Assembly (NCBI GenBank): GCA_031976395.1
Contig: DALYLJ010000076.1
Coordinates: 1 to 14,989, forward strand
DNA length: 14,989 nt
Direction of reading: 5' to 3'
DNA from: UBA11164 sp002420085
GTDB lineage: Bacteria > Pseudomonadota > Gammaproteobacteria > Xanthomonadales > Xanthomonadaceae
The notes beneath the pieces were generated by a model that was not told the origin of the DNA, searched no databases, and worked only from the letters and a program-made list of their open reading frames with translations. Made by a program: the position numbers and the translations under genes. Below are positions 1-6,844 of this stretch, one piece after another. Position 1 is the first letter of the stretch. Every line of letters begins with the position of its first letter.

Positions 1-1
1 G

Positions 2-1396
2 CACATGAGCAAGGGGCTGGAGTTCCCGGTCGTGTTCCTGCCCTTGATGTGGATGCACCGTGGTCGGCGCGATGACCTGCCACTGATCCACGCGGACGGT
101 CGGCGCTGGCTCGATGTCGGTGGCCCGGACTGGCTGCGGACCCGAGCACTGGCGGCCCAGGCCGACCAGGATGAGCGATTCCGGGTGCTGTACGTCGCCC
201 TGACCCGCGCCCGCCACGCCTGCCACCTGTTCTGCCTGCCGCCGGAGCGCAGCCAGGACGGTGCAAAGAAGTCGCCCGCACGCGACCCCGAACGCTCGCC
301 GCTCGATGCCATTCTGGCGCACGCCTTCCAGACGCTGGGGCAGCCCTCGCTGGCTGGCCTGGATGGCATCGACTGGCGAGTACACGGCGAGCGGCCGGTT
401 GATTCAGCCCGGCCGCTGCCGGTCGAACCTTGGATCGACTGTCGGCCGCCGCCGCCGTTGCCATCGCCGCGACCGATCAGCCACCGCTACAGTTTTTCGG
501 CCCTGTGGCGGCGCGCCGAGACCGTGGCCGTGACCGACGAAGCGCGCGCCGCCGACGATGAGGCCGGTGGCGATCTCGATCCCGGTCTGGCTGGCACGGA
601 TCCGGCGGCGCCGACCTCGCTGGGTGAGCCCGGTTCGGTGGCGCATCCGGCACTGCTCGCCCTGGCCGGCGTGCGCGGCATCGGTTTCGGCAATGCCGTG
701 CATGCCATCCTCGAACGGCGCCGACCGGACCGACCGCTGCGCGAACAGATCGAACTGATCGAACGCAGCCTGGACGAATTCGACGTCTGCGAGCCGAACC
801 CGCCGGCAGAGTCGCTGGCCGAGCGGGTCGCCGAGCGGCTCGACCACACACTGGCGGTCGAGTTGCGGCCTGGTCTGCGCCTGGACCGGCTTTCGGCGAC
901 CGACCAGCGAGTCGAGATGGCCTTCCATTTTCCGCTGGTCGGGGTCGATGTCGATCGACTCCGGCGTGCCTGTCGCGAGCATGGCGAACCGGACCCGCTG
1001 TCCGGCAGCGGACGGTACACCCTGGATGGCCTGATGAGCGGCAAGATCGACCTCTGTTTCCGCCACGAGGGGCGATTCCATGTGCTCGACTACAAGGGCA
1101 ATTGGCTGGGAGCGCGTCTGGATGATTACCGCGATGCCGCCCTGGATCGGGCCATGGCCGGGCATGGCTATCGGTTCCAGGCCCTGCTGTACACGGTCGC
1201 GCTCGATCGCCACTTGAGCAGCCGGCTGCCCGACTATCGCCGCGACCGGCAACTCGGCGAATGCCTGTATCTGTTCCTGCGTGCGACCGGACTGGCACCA
1301 TCGGTCGGCATCTGGAGCCAGCGGTTCAGCCCGGAACTGATCGCCGCCGTCGATCGCGTCCTGGCGGGTGTGATGGTCACGGAGACACCGACGTGA
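2..1396 (+). CDS. recB: RecB, exonuclease V beta subunit (3' part; 5' end outside window)
   Basis: This is the C-terminal part of RecB, the 3'-5' helicase and nuclease subunit of RecBCD, which processes double-strand breaks and loads RecA. The frame is open from the window edge, and the codon before the first ATG is His, giving HMSKGLEFPVVF, the RecB helicase motif normally written HKSKGLE; so that ATG is internal, not a start. Next comes helicase motif VI, RVLYVALTRAR. A Pro/Asp/Ala-rich linker leads to the nuclease domain. Counting from the ATG at base 5, GFGNAVHAILE holds the metal-binding His233, GKIDL holds Asp349, and LDYKGNW holds Asp362 and Lys364. The two aspartates are 13 residues apart, as in E. 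coli RecB (D1067 and D1080), followed by the Lys, so the nuclease looks intact. A QALLYTVAL segment and a C-terminal YLFLRATG complete the family pattern. The stop overlaps the recD start. recC is expected upstream, outside the window. Confidence 0.96.
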   Translation, partial: HMSKGLEFPVVFLPLMWMHRGRRDDLPLIHADGRRWLDVGGPDWLRTRALAAQADQDERFRVLYVALTRARHACHLFCLPPERSQDGAKKSPARDPERSPLDAILAHAFQTLGQPSLAGLDGIDWRVHGERPVDSARPLPVEPWIDCRPPPPLPSPRPISHRYSFSALWRRAETVAVTDEARAADDEAGGDLDPGLAGTDPAAPTSLGEPGSVAHPALLALAGVRGIGFGNAVHAILERRRPDRPLREQIELIERSLDEFDVCEPNPPAESLAERVAERLDHTLAVELRPGLRLDRLSATDQRVEMAFHFPLVGVDVDRLRRACREHGEPDPLSGSGRYTLDGLMSGKIDLCFRHEGRFHVLDYKGNWLGARLDDYRDAALDRAMAGHGYRFQALLYTVALDRHLSSRLPDYRRDRQLGECLYLFLRATGLAPSVGIWSQRFSPELIAAVDRVLAGVMVTETPT

Positions 1397-3213
1397 GTGG
1401 CTATCGCTTCCAGGCCATGCCCGAACTGCGGCCGCCGTCGGCCTGGCGTGCCATCGATCTGGCCCTGGCGCGCTGGACCTTGGCTCATGGTGGCGATCTG
1501 CTGCTCGCCCACGCCGCTGGCTGGGCCGCCCATGCCGATGGCCTGGGCTTGACCGCCCTGCCGCTGTCGGGTGCGGTTGCCGCCGAGGCCGGCCTGCCCG
1601 AGTGGTCGCCCGCCGAGATCGCTGCCGTGCGCAGCAGCGCTCTGGTTGCCGAGATCGGCAGCGAGGACGAGGACGGCAGCGATGGCCCGAGCAGTTCGAC
1701 CCCGTTCGTCCATCGCGAAGGACTGTTCTACCTGCGCCGCAACTACCGGCAGGAAACCGAACTGGTCCGACGGGTGTGTCGGCGCCTCGCCGACGCCGAA
1801 CCGCAGCCGCTGGACGAGGCGGTGCTGGACGATCTGTTCCACGGCGACCATGATCCGCGTCTGTCGATGCAGCGTCAGGCGGTCCGGGAAGCGCCCGGCC
1901 GCGCCCTGTTCGTCCTGACTGGCGGCCCCGGCACCGGCAAGACCACCACCGTGCTGCGCATGCTGCTCGGCATGCTGCATGGCGCGGAGGCCGGCACCAC
2001 GGTTCGGCTGGCTGCACCGACCGGCAAGGCCGCTCAACGGCTGGCGCAGGCGATCCGGCAGGGCAAGCAGGCACTGATCGCGCATCCGACCCGACCGCTC
2101 TCGTCTGACTGGTGGCCGCTGCTCGATCGGATTCCCGACGACGCCCCCTCGACCCTGCACCGTCTGCTCGGAGCGAGTGCGCGCGGCAACCGCTTCCGTC
2201 ATCGCGCCAGCGCTCCGCTGGCTGCCGACATCGTGGTGGTCGATGAAGCCTCGATGCTCGACGTTGGCCTGCTGGCCGGCCTGTTGGATGCCCTGCCGGA
2301 CGCGGCGCGGCTGATCCTGGTCGGCGATCCCGACCAGTTGACCCCGGTCGGCGGCGGTTCGGCCCTGATCGATCTGGTTGCTGCCCTCGGCCGTCGCCAG
2401 AGCGGCGATCGGGTCGAACTCCGGCATGGCTTTCGGGCCGACGATGCCTTGCAACCGCTGCTGGCGGCGGTTCGCGATGGCGATGGCGCGGCCTTCGCCG
2501 CCGCCTGGACGGCGGCCGGCGATCGCCTGGGTCTGCATGCACTGGAGGATGCCCGCAGCCTGGCGGTCAGCCTGGATCGCTGGGCCGATGCCCTGCATGG
2601 ACACTGGCGTTCGGTCGGCCTGCTCGCCCCGCTCGACCGCAGCGATCCGGCTGGTGCTGCGGTCGAGCGGCTGGCGATGGCCCGCGAACGGCAATTGCTG
2701 TGTGTTCTGCGCGAGGGTGAGTTCGGCGCCCCGGCCTGTCACGCCCGGATCGAGGCCCGATTGCTGGCCCGGATCGGGCGCCGTGAGGGTTCCCCGTGGT
2801 TCCCCGGCCGCCAGGTGATGATCAGCCGCAACGACTACGGCGTCGGCCTGTTCAATGGCGATGTCGGCCTGTGTCTGGCCGATGCCGAGGGCCGGCTCGG
2901 CGTCTGGTTCGAGGGTTCCGGTACGGCCCCGGCGCGCTGTTTTCCGCCGGATCTGCTGCCCAGCCACGAGGGCGCCTTCGCCACCACCGTTCACAAGAGT
3001 CAGGGCTCGGAATACCGCCATGTCGGACTGGTGCTGCCCTCCGGCGAGGCGGGGCCGGCGCTGTCCCGGCAGATGCTCTACACCGCCTTCTCGCGGGCGC
3101 GGCGGAGCATTGATGTGTTCGGCACGCCCGAGCACCTGCACACGGCGCTGGCTCGGACCCTGCCGGGTCATGGCGCCCTGGCGCGCCGGATCGTCGCGCG
3201 GCTCGCGGGTTGA
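1393..3213 (+). CDS. recD: RecD, exonuclease V alpha subunit (5'-3' helicase)
   Basis: RecD is the 5'-3' SF1 helicase of RecBCD, giving processivity and regulating the nuclease. I place the start at GTG 1393, whose last two bases begin the TGA of recB (GTGA overlap, translational coupling). The frame stays open further upstream, but that part reads through recB and has no RecD similarity. The 606-residue product has a RecB-binding N-terminal region followed by helicase motifs in order: Walker A GGPGTGKTT (177-185), Walker B-type VDEASMLD (283-290), GDPDQLTPV (311-319), a late TVHKSQGSEY (532-541) and motif VI YTAFSRARR (563-571). All catalytic residues expected for an active ATPase are present. 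Length matches the family (about 600 residues). There is an Asp/Glu/Ser-rich stretch at 88-101. The gene converges with the histidine kinase downstream, with only 45 bp between the stops. Confidence 0.97.
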   Translation: MSGYRFQAMPELRPPSAWRAIDLALARWTLAHGGDLLLAHAAGWAAHADGLGLTALPLSGAVAAEAGLPEWSPAEIAAVRSSALVAEIGSEDEDGSDGPSSSTPFVHREGLFYLRRNYRQETELVRRVCRRLADAEPQPLDEAVLDDLFHGDHDPRLSMQRQAVREAPGRALFVLTGGPGTGKTTTVLRMLLGMLHGAEAGTTVRLAAPTGKAAQRLAQAIRQGKQALIAHPTRPLSSDWWPLLDRIPDDAPSTLHRLLGASARGNRFRHRASAPLAADIVVVDEASMLDVGLLAGLLDALPDAARLILVGDPDQLTPVGGGSALIDLVAALGRRQSGDRVELRHGFRADDALQPLLAAVRDGDGAAFAAAWTAAGDRLGLHALEDARSLAVSLDRWADALHGHWRSVGLLAPLDRSDPAGAAVERLAMARERQLLCVLREGEFGAPACHARIEARLLARIGRREGSPWFPGRQVMISRNDYGVGLFNGDVGLCLADAEGRLGVWFEGSGTAPARCFPPDLLPSHEGAFATTVHKSQGSEYRHVGLVLPSGEAGPALSRQMLYTAFSRARRSIDVFGTPEHLHTALARTLPGHGALARRIVARLAG

Positions 3214-3219
3214 TCGTGC

Positions 3220-3237
3220 GCCTGCGATCCGGCAGGC
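3220..3237. terminator. Weak hairpin between convergent recD and histidine kinase
   Basis: In the 45-bp gap between the two convergent stop codons, GCCTGC (3220-3225) pairs with GCAGGC (3232-3237) around a 6-nt loop. There is no T-tract on either side. It could serve as a bidirectional terminator, but a 6-bp stem arises easily by chance in DNA this GC-rich. Confidence 0.3.
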
Positions 3238-3258
3238 ACCGAGCCTGGGCCATGGTGC

Positions 3259-4371
3259 TCAGTCGGTCGTCGGTCCGCGTGCCGGAAGCGGAAGCATCAA
3301 CTCGAACGTGGCGCCCGCGCCGATCGCGCCGATCGCGCTGATCCGACCGCCGTGGCGCTCGACGATCCTTCGGGCGATCGCCAGGCCGATGCCGGCGCCC
3401 GGCCGATCACTGCGGCCATGCAGGCGGGTGAACGGCTCGAAGATGCGTTCGGCATGACGGGGGTCGAAACCGATCCCGTTGTCACGGATGTACAGCCGAC
3501 AACTTGCGTCATCCGGCCCCGGCTCGACCTCGATCCGGACCTTGGGCCGCCGTTGCGGTGCTGCGTACTTGATCGCGTTGGCCAGCAGGTTCTGGAACAG
3601 TTGCCGCAGCAGCGACGGATCGCCCTTGATGCGCGGCAGCGGTTCGATCTGGATTTCCGCCCCGCTGCGCTCGATCGACTCGGACAGGTCGGCGAGGGTG
3701 TCGGCCAGGATGGCATCGAGATCGACCTCGACCGAGACGATATCACCCCCATCGGCAACCGCGTAGCGCAGCAGATTGTCGATCAGGCCCTGCATGCGGG
3801 TGACCGTGGTCGTGATCCGATCGAGATCATTGCGACTGTCGGCATCGAGCGTGCTGCCGAGGCGATGGTCCAACCGTTCCACGAATGCCCGGATGCGACG
3901 CAGCGGTTCGCGCAGATCGTGCGAGGCGATGTAGGCGAAGGCAGCCAGTTCGCGGTTGCGTTCGCGCGCCCGTGCCAGCGCCCGATCACGCTCGCGAAGC
4001 TGTCGGCGTGGACCGACATCGAGCATCGACACCACGGTGAGCGGACGGCCGTCGATCGCAATCTGACCGAGGCCGATCTCGACCATCAGTTCGATGCCGT
4101 CCCGACGCAGTGCCTGCAACTGGCGACCCCCCGCCATCCGCCGCGCGCTGCCGCTGCTGGCGCTGGCGAGATAGGCCGCACGCAGGCCGGCGTGCCGCTC
4201 GCGGCAGGCCGACGGCAGCAGCAATTCGACCGCCAGTCCCTGCAACTCGCCCGGCGGATAACCGAGCAAGTCGTGGCAGACCCGATTGGCGAGCAGCACC
4301 AGACCATCGCCATCGACCAGCAGCTTGGCGATCGGCTCGGCCTCGAACAGATCGAGAAAGCGGTCCGGCAC
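3259..4371 (-). CDS. PAS-domain sensor histidine kinase, soluble
   Basis: This is a 370-residue predicted cytoplasmic two-component kinase with no membrane segment or signal peptide. Residues about 5-120 form a PAS sensor domain (VDGDGLVLLANRVCHDLLGY). An Arg-rich coiled segment (122-142) leads to the HisKA dimerisation domain with H-box ASHDLREPLRRI, phospho-acceptor His151. The ATPase domain has an N-box NLLANAIKYA (Asn265), G1 box DNGIGFD (297-303), F box IFEPF and G2 box GAGIGLAI (325-332). All catalytic motifs are present, so it should be active. The HDLxEPLRR form of the H-box is common in PAS and phytochrome-like kinases. The GTG start is preceded by GAGGG, about nine bases upstream. 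No response regulator gene adjoins it; the upstream gene on the same strand carries a degenerate receiver domain and ends 99 bp before this start, so the two probably share a transcript. The signal sensed cannot be read from the sequence. Confidence 0.9.
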   Translation of the reverse strand: MPDRFLDLFEAEPIAKLLVDGDGLVLLANRVCHDLLGYPPGELQGLAVELLLPSACRERHAGLRAAYLASASSGSARRMAGGRQLQALRRDGIELMVEIGLGQIAIDGRPLTVVSMLDVGPRRQLRERDRALARARERNRELAAFAYIASHDLREPLRRIRAFVERLDHRLGSTLDADSRNDLDRITTTVTRMQGLIDNLLRYAVADGGDIVSVEVDLDAILADTLADLSESIERSGAEIQIEPLPRIKGDPSLLRQLFQNLLANAIKYAAPQRRPKVRIEVEPGPDDASCRLYIRDNGIGFDPRHAERIFEPFTRLHGRSDRPGAGIGLAIARRIVERHGGRISAIGAIGAGATFELMLPLPARGPTTD

Positions 4372-4470
4372 GGATTCAGCCCTCGCCCGTGGTCCGACCG
4401 ATCGCCGCCGTCCGGGCAGTGCGGTCGGTCTGCCCGGTCGGTTCGGTCCACAGCCGATCGAGGCGTGTAC

Positions 4471-5619
4471 TCATCCGCTGGCCATGCGCGCGGGGTTTCC
4501 TTCGGCCACCAGGGCCTGCCACTCGGGCAGGCGATCGGTCATCGCGACCGAGGCCAGGTAGCGTTCGTCCACCGGCCGTTGCGAGGCCAGCGCCCGTGCG
4601 ACATGGACCGCCCCGGTCACCCAGAACCCGCCATGGCCGCTGCGGCCCGGACGGTGCTGATTGGCGACCGCCTCGACGATCGGCAAGGGCAGTCCCCACA
4701 GGCCGAGCAGGTAGGCGCCGACATCGGCATAGCCCGGCTCGATCGCCGAGAGGGCATCGGCATCCTCGGGTTCCGAGCGATCGACGCCGGGCAGCAGCTT
4801 GCCGACCTCGGCCAGCAGACAGGCGGTCGCCGCCAGATCGGCACTGGCATCCGACAGCAGATTCAGGGCGATCCGCGAGCTTTCCAGAGCCCGATGCTGG
4901 AGTGCCTCGCGCTCGCTGGCCGGCAACGTACCGGCATGGGCGAACACCTCGCTGGCCAGAACCAGGCGGCCGAGATGACCGGCGCCGAGCCGGATCACTG
5001 CCGAACGCAGGTCCGTGATCGTCCGGCCACCCGAGAAATACGCTGAATTGCACAGGCGCAGCACCCGTGCCGCCAGTGCCGGATCCTTCGACACTAGGGT
5101 GATCAGCCGGGCGGTGGTGCATTCGGGATCGCGCAGCGCCTGGGTCAGTTCGAGATAGATCGACGGTGCCGGCGGCAGATCGGTGATCCGCCCGACGAAA
5201 CCTTTCAGCCGTGGCGAATCCAGCAGCTCCCGCAGTTCGAGCACCCCGTAGACGGTTTCGACCAGTTCTTCGGCACACAATGGATGGCTCAGGATGCGAT
5301 GGGCGATTTCCATCATGGCGGCATCCGGCGGCTCACCCTGGTCGCCGAGCATCAGCAGCCGCACCGCCTCGGGGTGGTGCCGACGGAACTCGTCGAGCAG
5401 GCCGACCGCGCGCCGGCCGATCGCCCGCGCATCGGCGACCACGATATCGATCGCATCGCCGGTCACGGCTGCCAGCGCGGCATCGGCGTCCTCGACTCGG
5501 CGGACCTGCCAGTCCAGCCCCTGTTCGTTCAGCGCGGCCTGCAAACCGCGTTCGCTCTCGTTGGCGCGGCCGATGATGAGGACCGAGGTCGGCGCGGTGC
5601 CGTCTTCGAGTTGGATCAT
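4471..5619 (-). CDS. Receiver-like/HDOD domain signalling protein
   Basis: The product has 382 residues. Residues about 11-125 have the layout of a response-regulator receiver domain: VLII strand, Asp63 at the end of the third strand (DIVVADARAIG), and a SHP motif (111-113) where active receivers have a conserved Lys-Pro. The acidic pair after strand 1 is replaced by GRANE and the Lys by His112, so phosphorylation is doubtful although Asp63 remains. Residues about 140-330 are an HDOD domain: LPPAPSIYLELTQALRD, then SKDPALAARVLRLCNSAYF, a degenerate HD site (LLAEVGKLL instead of HDIGKL), and NQHRP. HDOD proteins are HD-GYP relatives without catalytic metal ligands, often linked to motility, stress or cyclic-di-GMP networks. 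I chose ATG 5619 because GGAG lies seven bases upstream and a longer GTG start (5694) would fall at or before the transcript start of the sigma-28 promoter at 5698-5724. The histidine kinase follows 99 bp downstream. Confidence 0.88.
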   Translation of the reverse strand: MIQLEDGTAPTSVLIIGRANESERGLQAALNEQGLDWQVRRVEDADAALAAVTGDAIDIVVADARAIGRRAVGLLDEFRRHHPEAVRLLMLGDQGEPPDAAMMEIAHRILSHPLCAEELVETVYGVLELRELLDSPRLKGFVGRITDLPPAPSIYLELTQALRDPECTTARLITLVSKDPALAARVLRLCNSAYFSGGRTITDLRSAVIRLGAGHLGRLVLASEVFAHAGTLPASEREALQHRALESSRIALNLLSDASADLAATACLLAEVGKLLPGVDRSEPEDADALSAIEPGYADVGAYLLGLWGLPLPIVEAVANQHRPGRSGHGGFWVTGAVHVARALASQRPVDERYLASVAMTDRLPEWQALVAEGNPARMASG

Positions 5620-5923
5620 GGTGTTCTCCGGTTCTGGGAAATGCCGTGGCGGTCGCGGTGCCGATGGCAGCGGAATGCGCGACCCCGCCAACACGCCCTA
5701 TCGGCCGGGTTTTCGTACTCTTTAGCCGATCCCGAGTCGGGCTGATGCCGTGCCGGCGTGATCGGTCGGCCATCGGCTCGAACCCGCGCCCGACCCACGA
5801 TCTGCACGTGCCGCATCCGGCCTGCCGTACCATGGGTGACGCCGGACCACCGCAGGCACGGCCTGGACCGGGTCTGCCGCCGGCCAGTTCCGTCCGACCA
5901 CCCCCGCATCCGAGCCCAGGCCC
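5620..5923. other. Divergent intergenic region, HDOD gene / kynA
   Basis: These 304 bp separate two divergently transcribed genes. The HDOD side holds the sigma-28-type promoter and the GGAG ribosome-binding site. An 11-bp inverted repeat, CCCGA-G-TCGGG (5731-5741), lies just upstream of the sigma-28 -35 element and could be an operator or chance. On the kynA side I see a -10-like TACCAT (5828-5833) without a convincing -35, so the kynA promoter is not settled. Short open frames here have no family similarity and look like chance frames. Confidence 0.5.
5698..5724 (-). promoter_or_regulatory. Sigma-28 (FliA) flagellar-type promoter for the HDOD gene
   Basis: Read on the minus strand, TAAAGAGT (5724-5717) is followed by an 11-nt spacer and GCCGATAG (5705-5698). 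The known FliA consensus is TAAAGTTT, 11 nt, GCCGATAA. The match is 6 of 8 at -35, 7 of 8 at -10, with exact spacing. Transcription should begin near 5690, giving a leader of about 70 nt before the ATG at 5619. The agreement is too detailed to be likely by chance in this GC-rich background. This places the HDOD gene, and probably the kinase behind it, in the late flagellar/chemotaxis regulon. Confidence 0.82.
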
Positions 5924-6802
5924 ATGAAGCCATCCGACAATCTGCGCCCGTTGGAACGGGAAATCGCCACCGACCTGCGCGACCGCCTCAGTTACGGCGG
6001 CTATCTGCATCTCGATGCCCTGCTGTCGGCCCAGGTGCCACTGAGCGACCCGCCCTGCCACGATGAAATGCTGTTCATCGTCCAGCATCAGGTCGCCGAA
6101 CTCTGGCTGAAGCTGGTGATCCACGAACTGCGGGCGGCGATGGCCTGCCTGCGTGTCGACACGCTGGGTGCCGTCCAGAAGCATCTGGCGCGGATCAAGC
6201 AGATCCAGCGACAACTGATCGAGCAGTGGGCCGTGCTCGACACCCTGACCCCGAGCGAATACCTGAGCTTCCGACCCGCGCTCGGCCAGGCATCGGGGTT
6301 CCAGTCGCTCCAGTATCGGGTGGTCGAGTTCATGCTCGGCAACAAGAACGCCGACATGCTCGCCGTGTTCGATCACGATCCCGCCGCCAGCGCCACACTT
6401 GCCGAGGCGCTGGCGGCGCCCAGTCTGTACGATGAGTTCCTGCTGCACCTGGCGCGCACCGGCCATGCTGTACCGAATGGCTGCACCGCGCGCGACTGGC
6501 GACGGCCGCACGTTCGCTGCCCGGACCTGGTGCCGGTGCTGGCGCGCATCTACCGCGACCCGGCCGCACACTGGGATGCCTACCACCTATGCGAGTTGCT
6601 GGTCGATGTCGAGAACGGCTTCCAGTTCTGGCGATTCCGGCACATGAAGACGGTCGAGCGGATCATCGGCTACCGGCGCGGCACCGGTGGTTCGTCCGGC
6701 GTCGGCTTCCTGAAACAGGCGCTGGAACTGAGTTTCTTTCCGGAACTGTACGAAGTGCGCAGCGTGCTCGATCAGCCGGCCAGCACGCCCGCCGACGCCT
6801 GA
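5924..6802 (+). CDS. kynA: Tryptophan 2,3-dioxygenase
   Basis: This haem enzyme opens the indole ring of L-tryptophan with O2 to give N-formylkynurenine, the first step of the kynurenine pathway. The 292-residue protein keeps the numbering of the structurally studied Xanthomonas campestris enzyme: active-site His55 in FIVQHQ, haem ligand His240 in WRFRHMKTV, substrate-binding Tyr24, Tyr27, Phe51, Arg117 (SFRPAL), Ser124 and Thr254 in RGTGGSSGVGFL. Family stretches such as HDEMLFI, SGFQSLQYR and LGNKN are intact. The ATG is preceded only by a short AGG three bases away and GAG further up, so the ribosome-binding site is weak, but no earlier start would add family sequence. An AbgT-type transporter starts 42 bp after the stop. 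The next kynurenine steps (kynB, kynU) are not in the window. Confidence 0.97.
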   Translation: MKPSDNLRPLEREIATDLRDRLSYGGYLHLDALLSAQVPLSDPPCHDEMLFIVQHQVAELWLKLVIHELRAAMACLRVDTLGAVQKHLARIKQIQRQLIEQWAVLDTLTPSEYLSFRPALGQASGFQSLQYRVVEFMLGNKNADMLAVFDHDPAASATLAEALAAPSLYDEFLLHLARTGHAVPNGCTARDWRRPHVRCPDLVPVLARIYRDPAAHWDAYHLCELLVDVENGFQFWRFRHMKTVERIIGYRRGTGGSSGVGFLKQALELSFFPELYEVRSVLDQPASTPADA

Positions 6803-6844
6803 TTGGCTATCATCAGCCGCTGTCCGCTGCGAAACCGCCCCCTG

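Noticed and set aside
404..3171. Long minus-strand frames opposite recB and recD
   Set aside because: They overlap intact helicase and nuclease motifs on the plus strand and show no motifs of their own.
4394..4428. Inverted repeat CCGACCG/CGGTCGG in the 99-bp gap between the HDOD and kinase genes
   Set aside because: The loop is 21 nt and the sequence is built of repeated CGGTCGG-like words common in this DNA, so a terminator separating the two genes is not supported.
3352..5046. Plus-strand open frame opposite the histidine kinase and HDOD genes
   Set aside because: It crosses two minus-strand genes with full family motifs and carries no recognisable domain.
5828..5833. TACCAT as -10 of a kynA promoter
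   Set aside because: No acceptable -35 hexamer occurs 16-18 bp upstream, so the match is only to a degenerate 6-mer.
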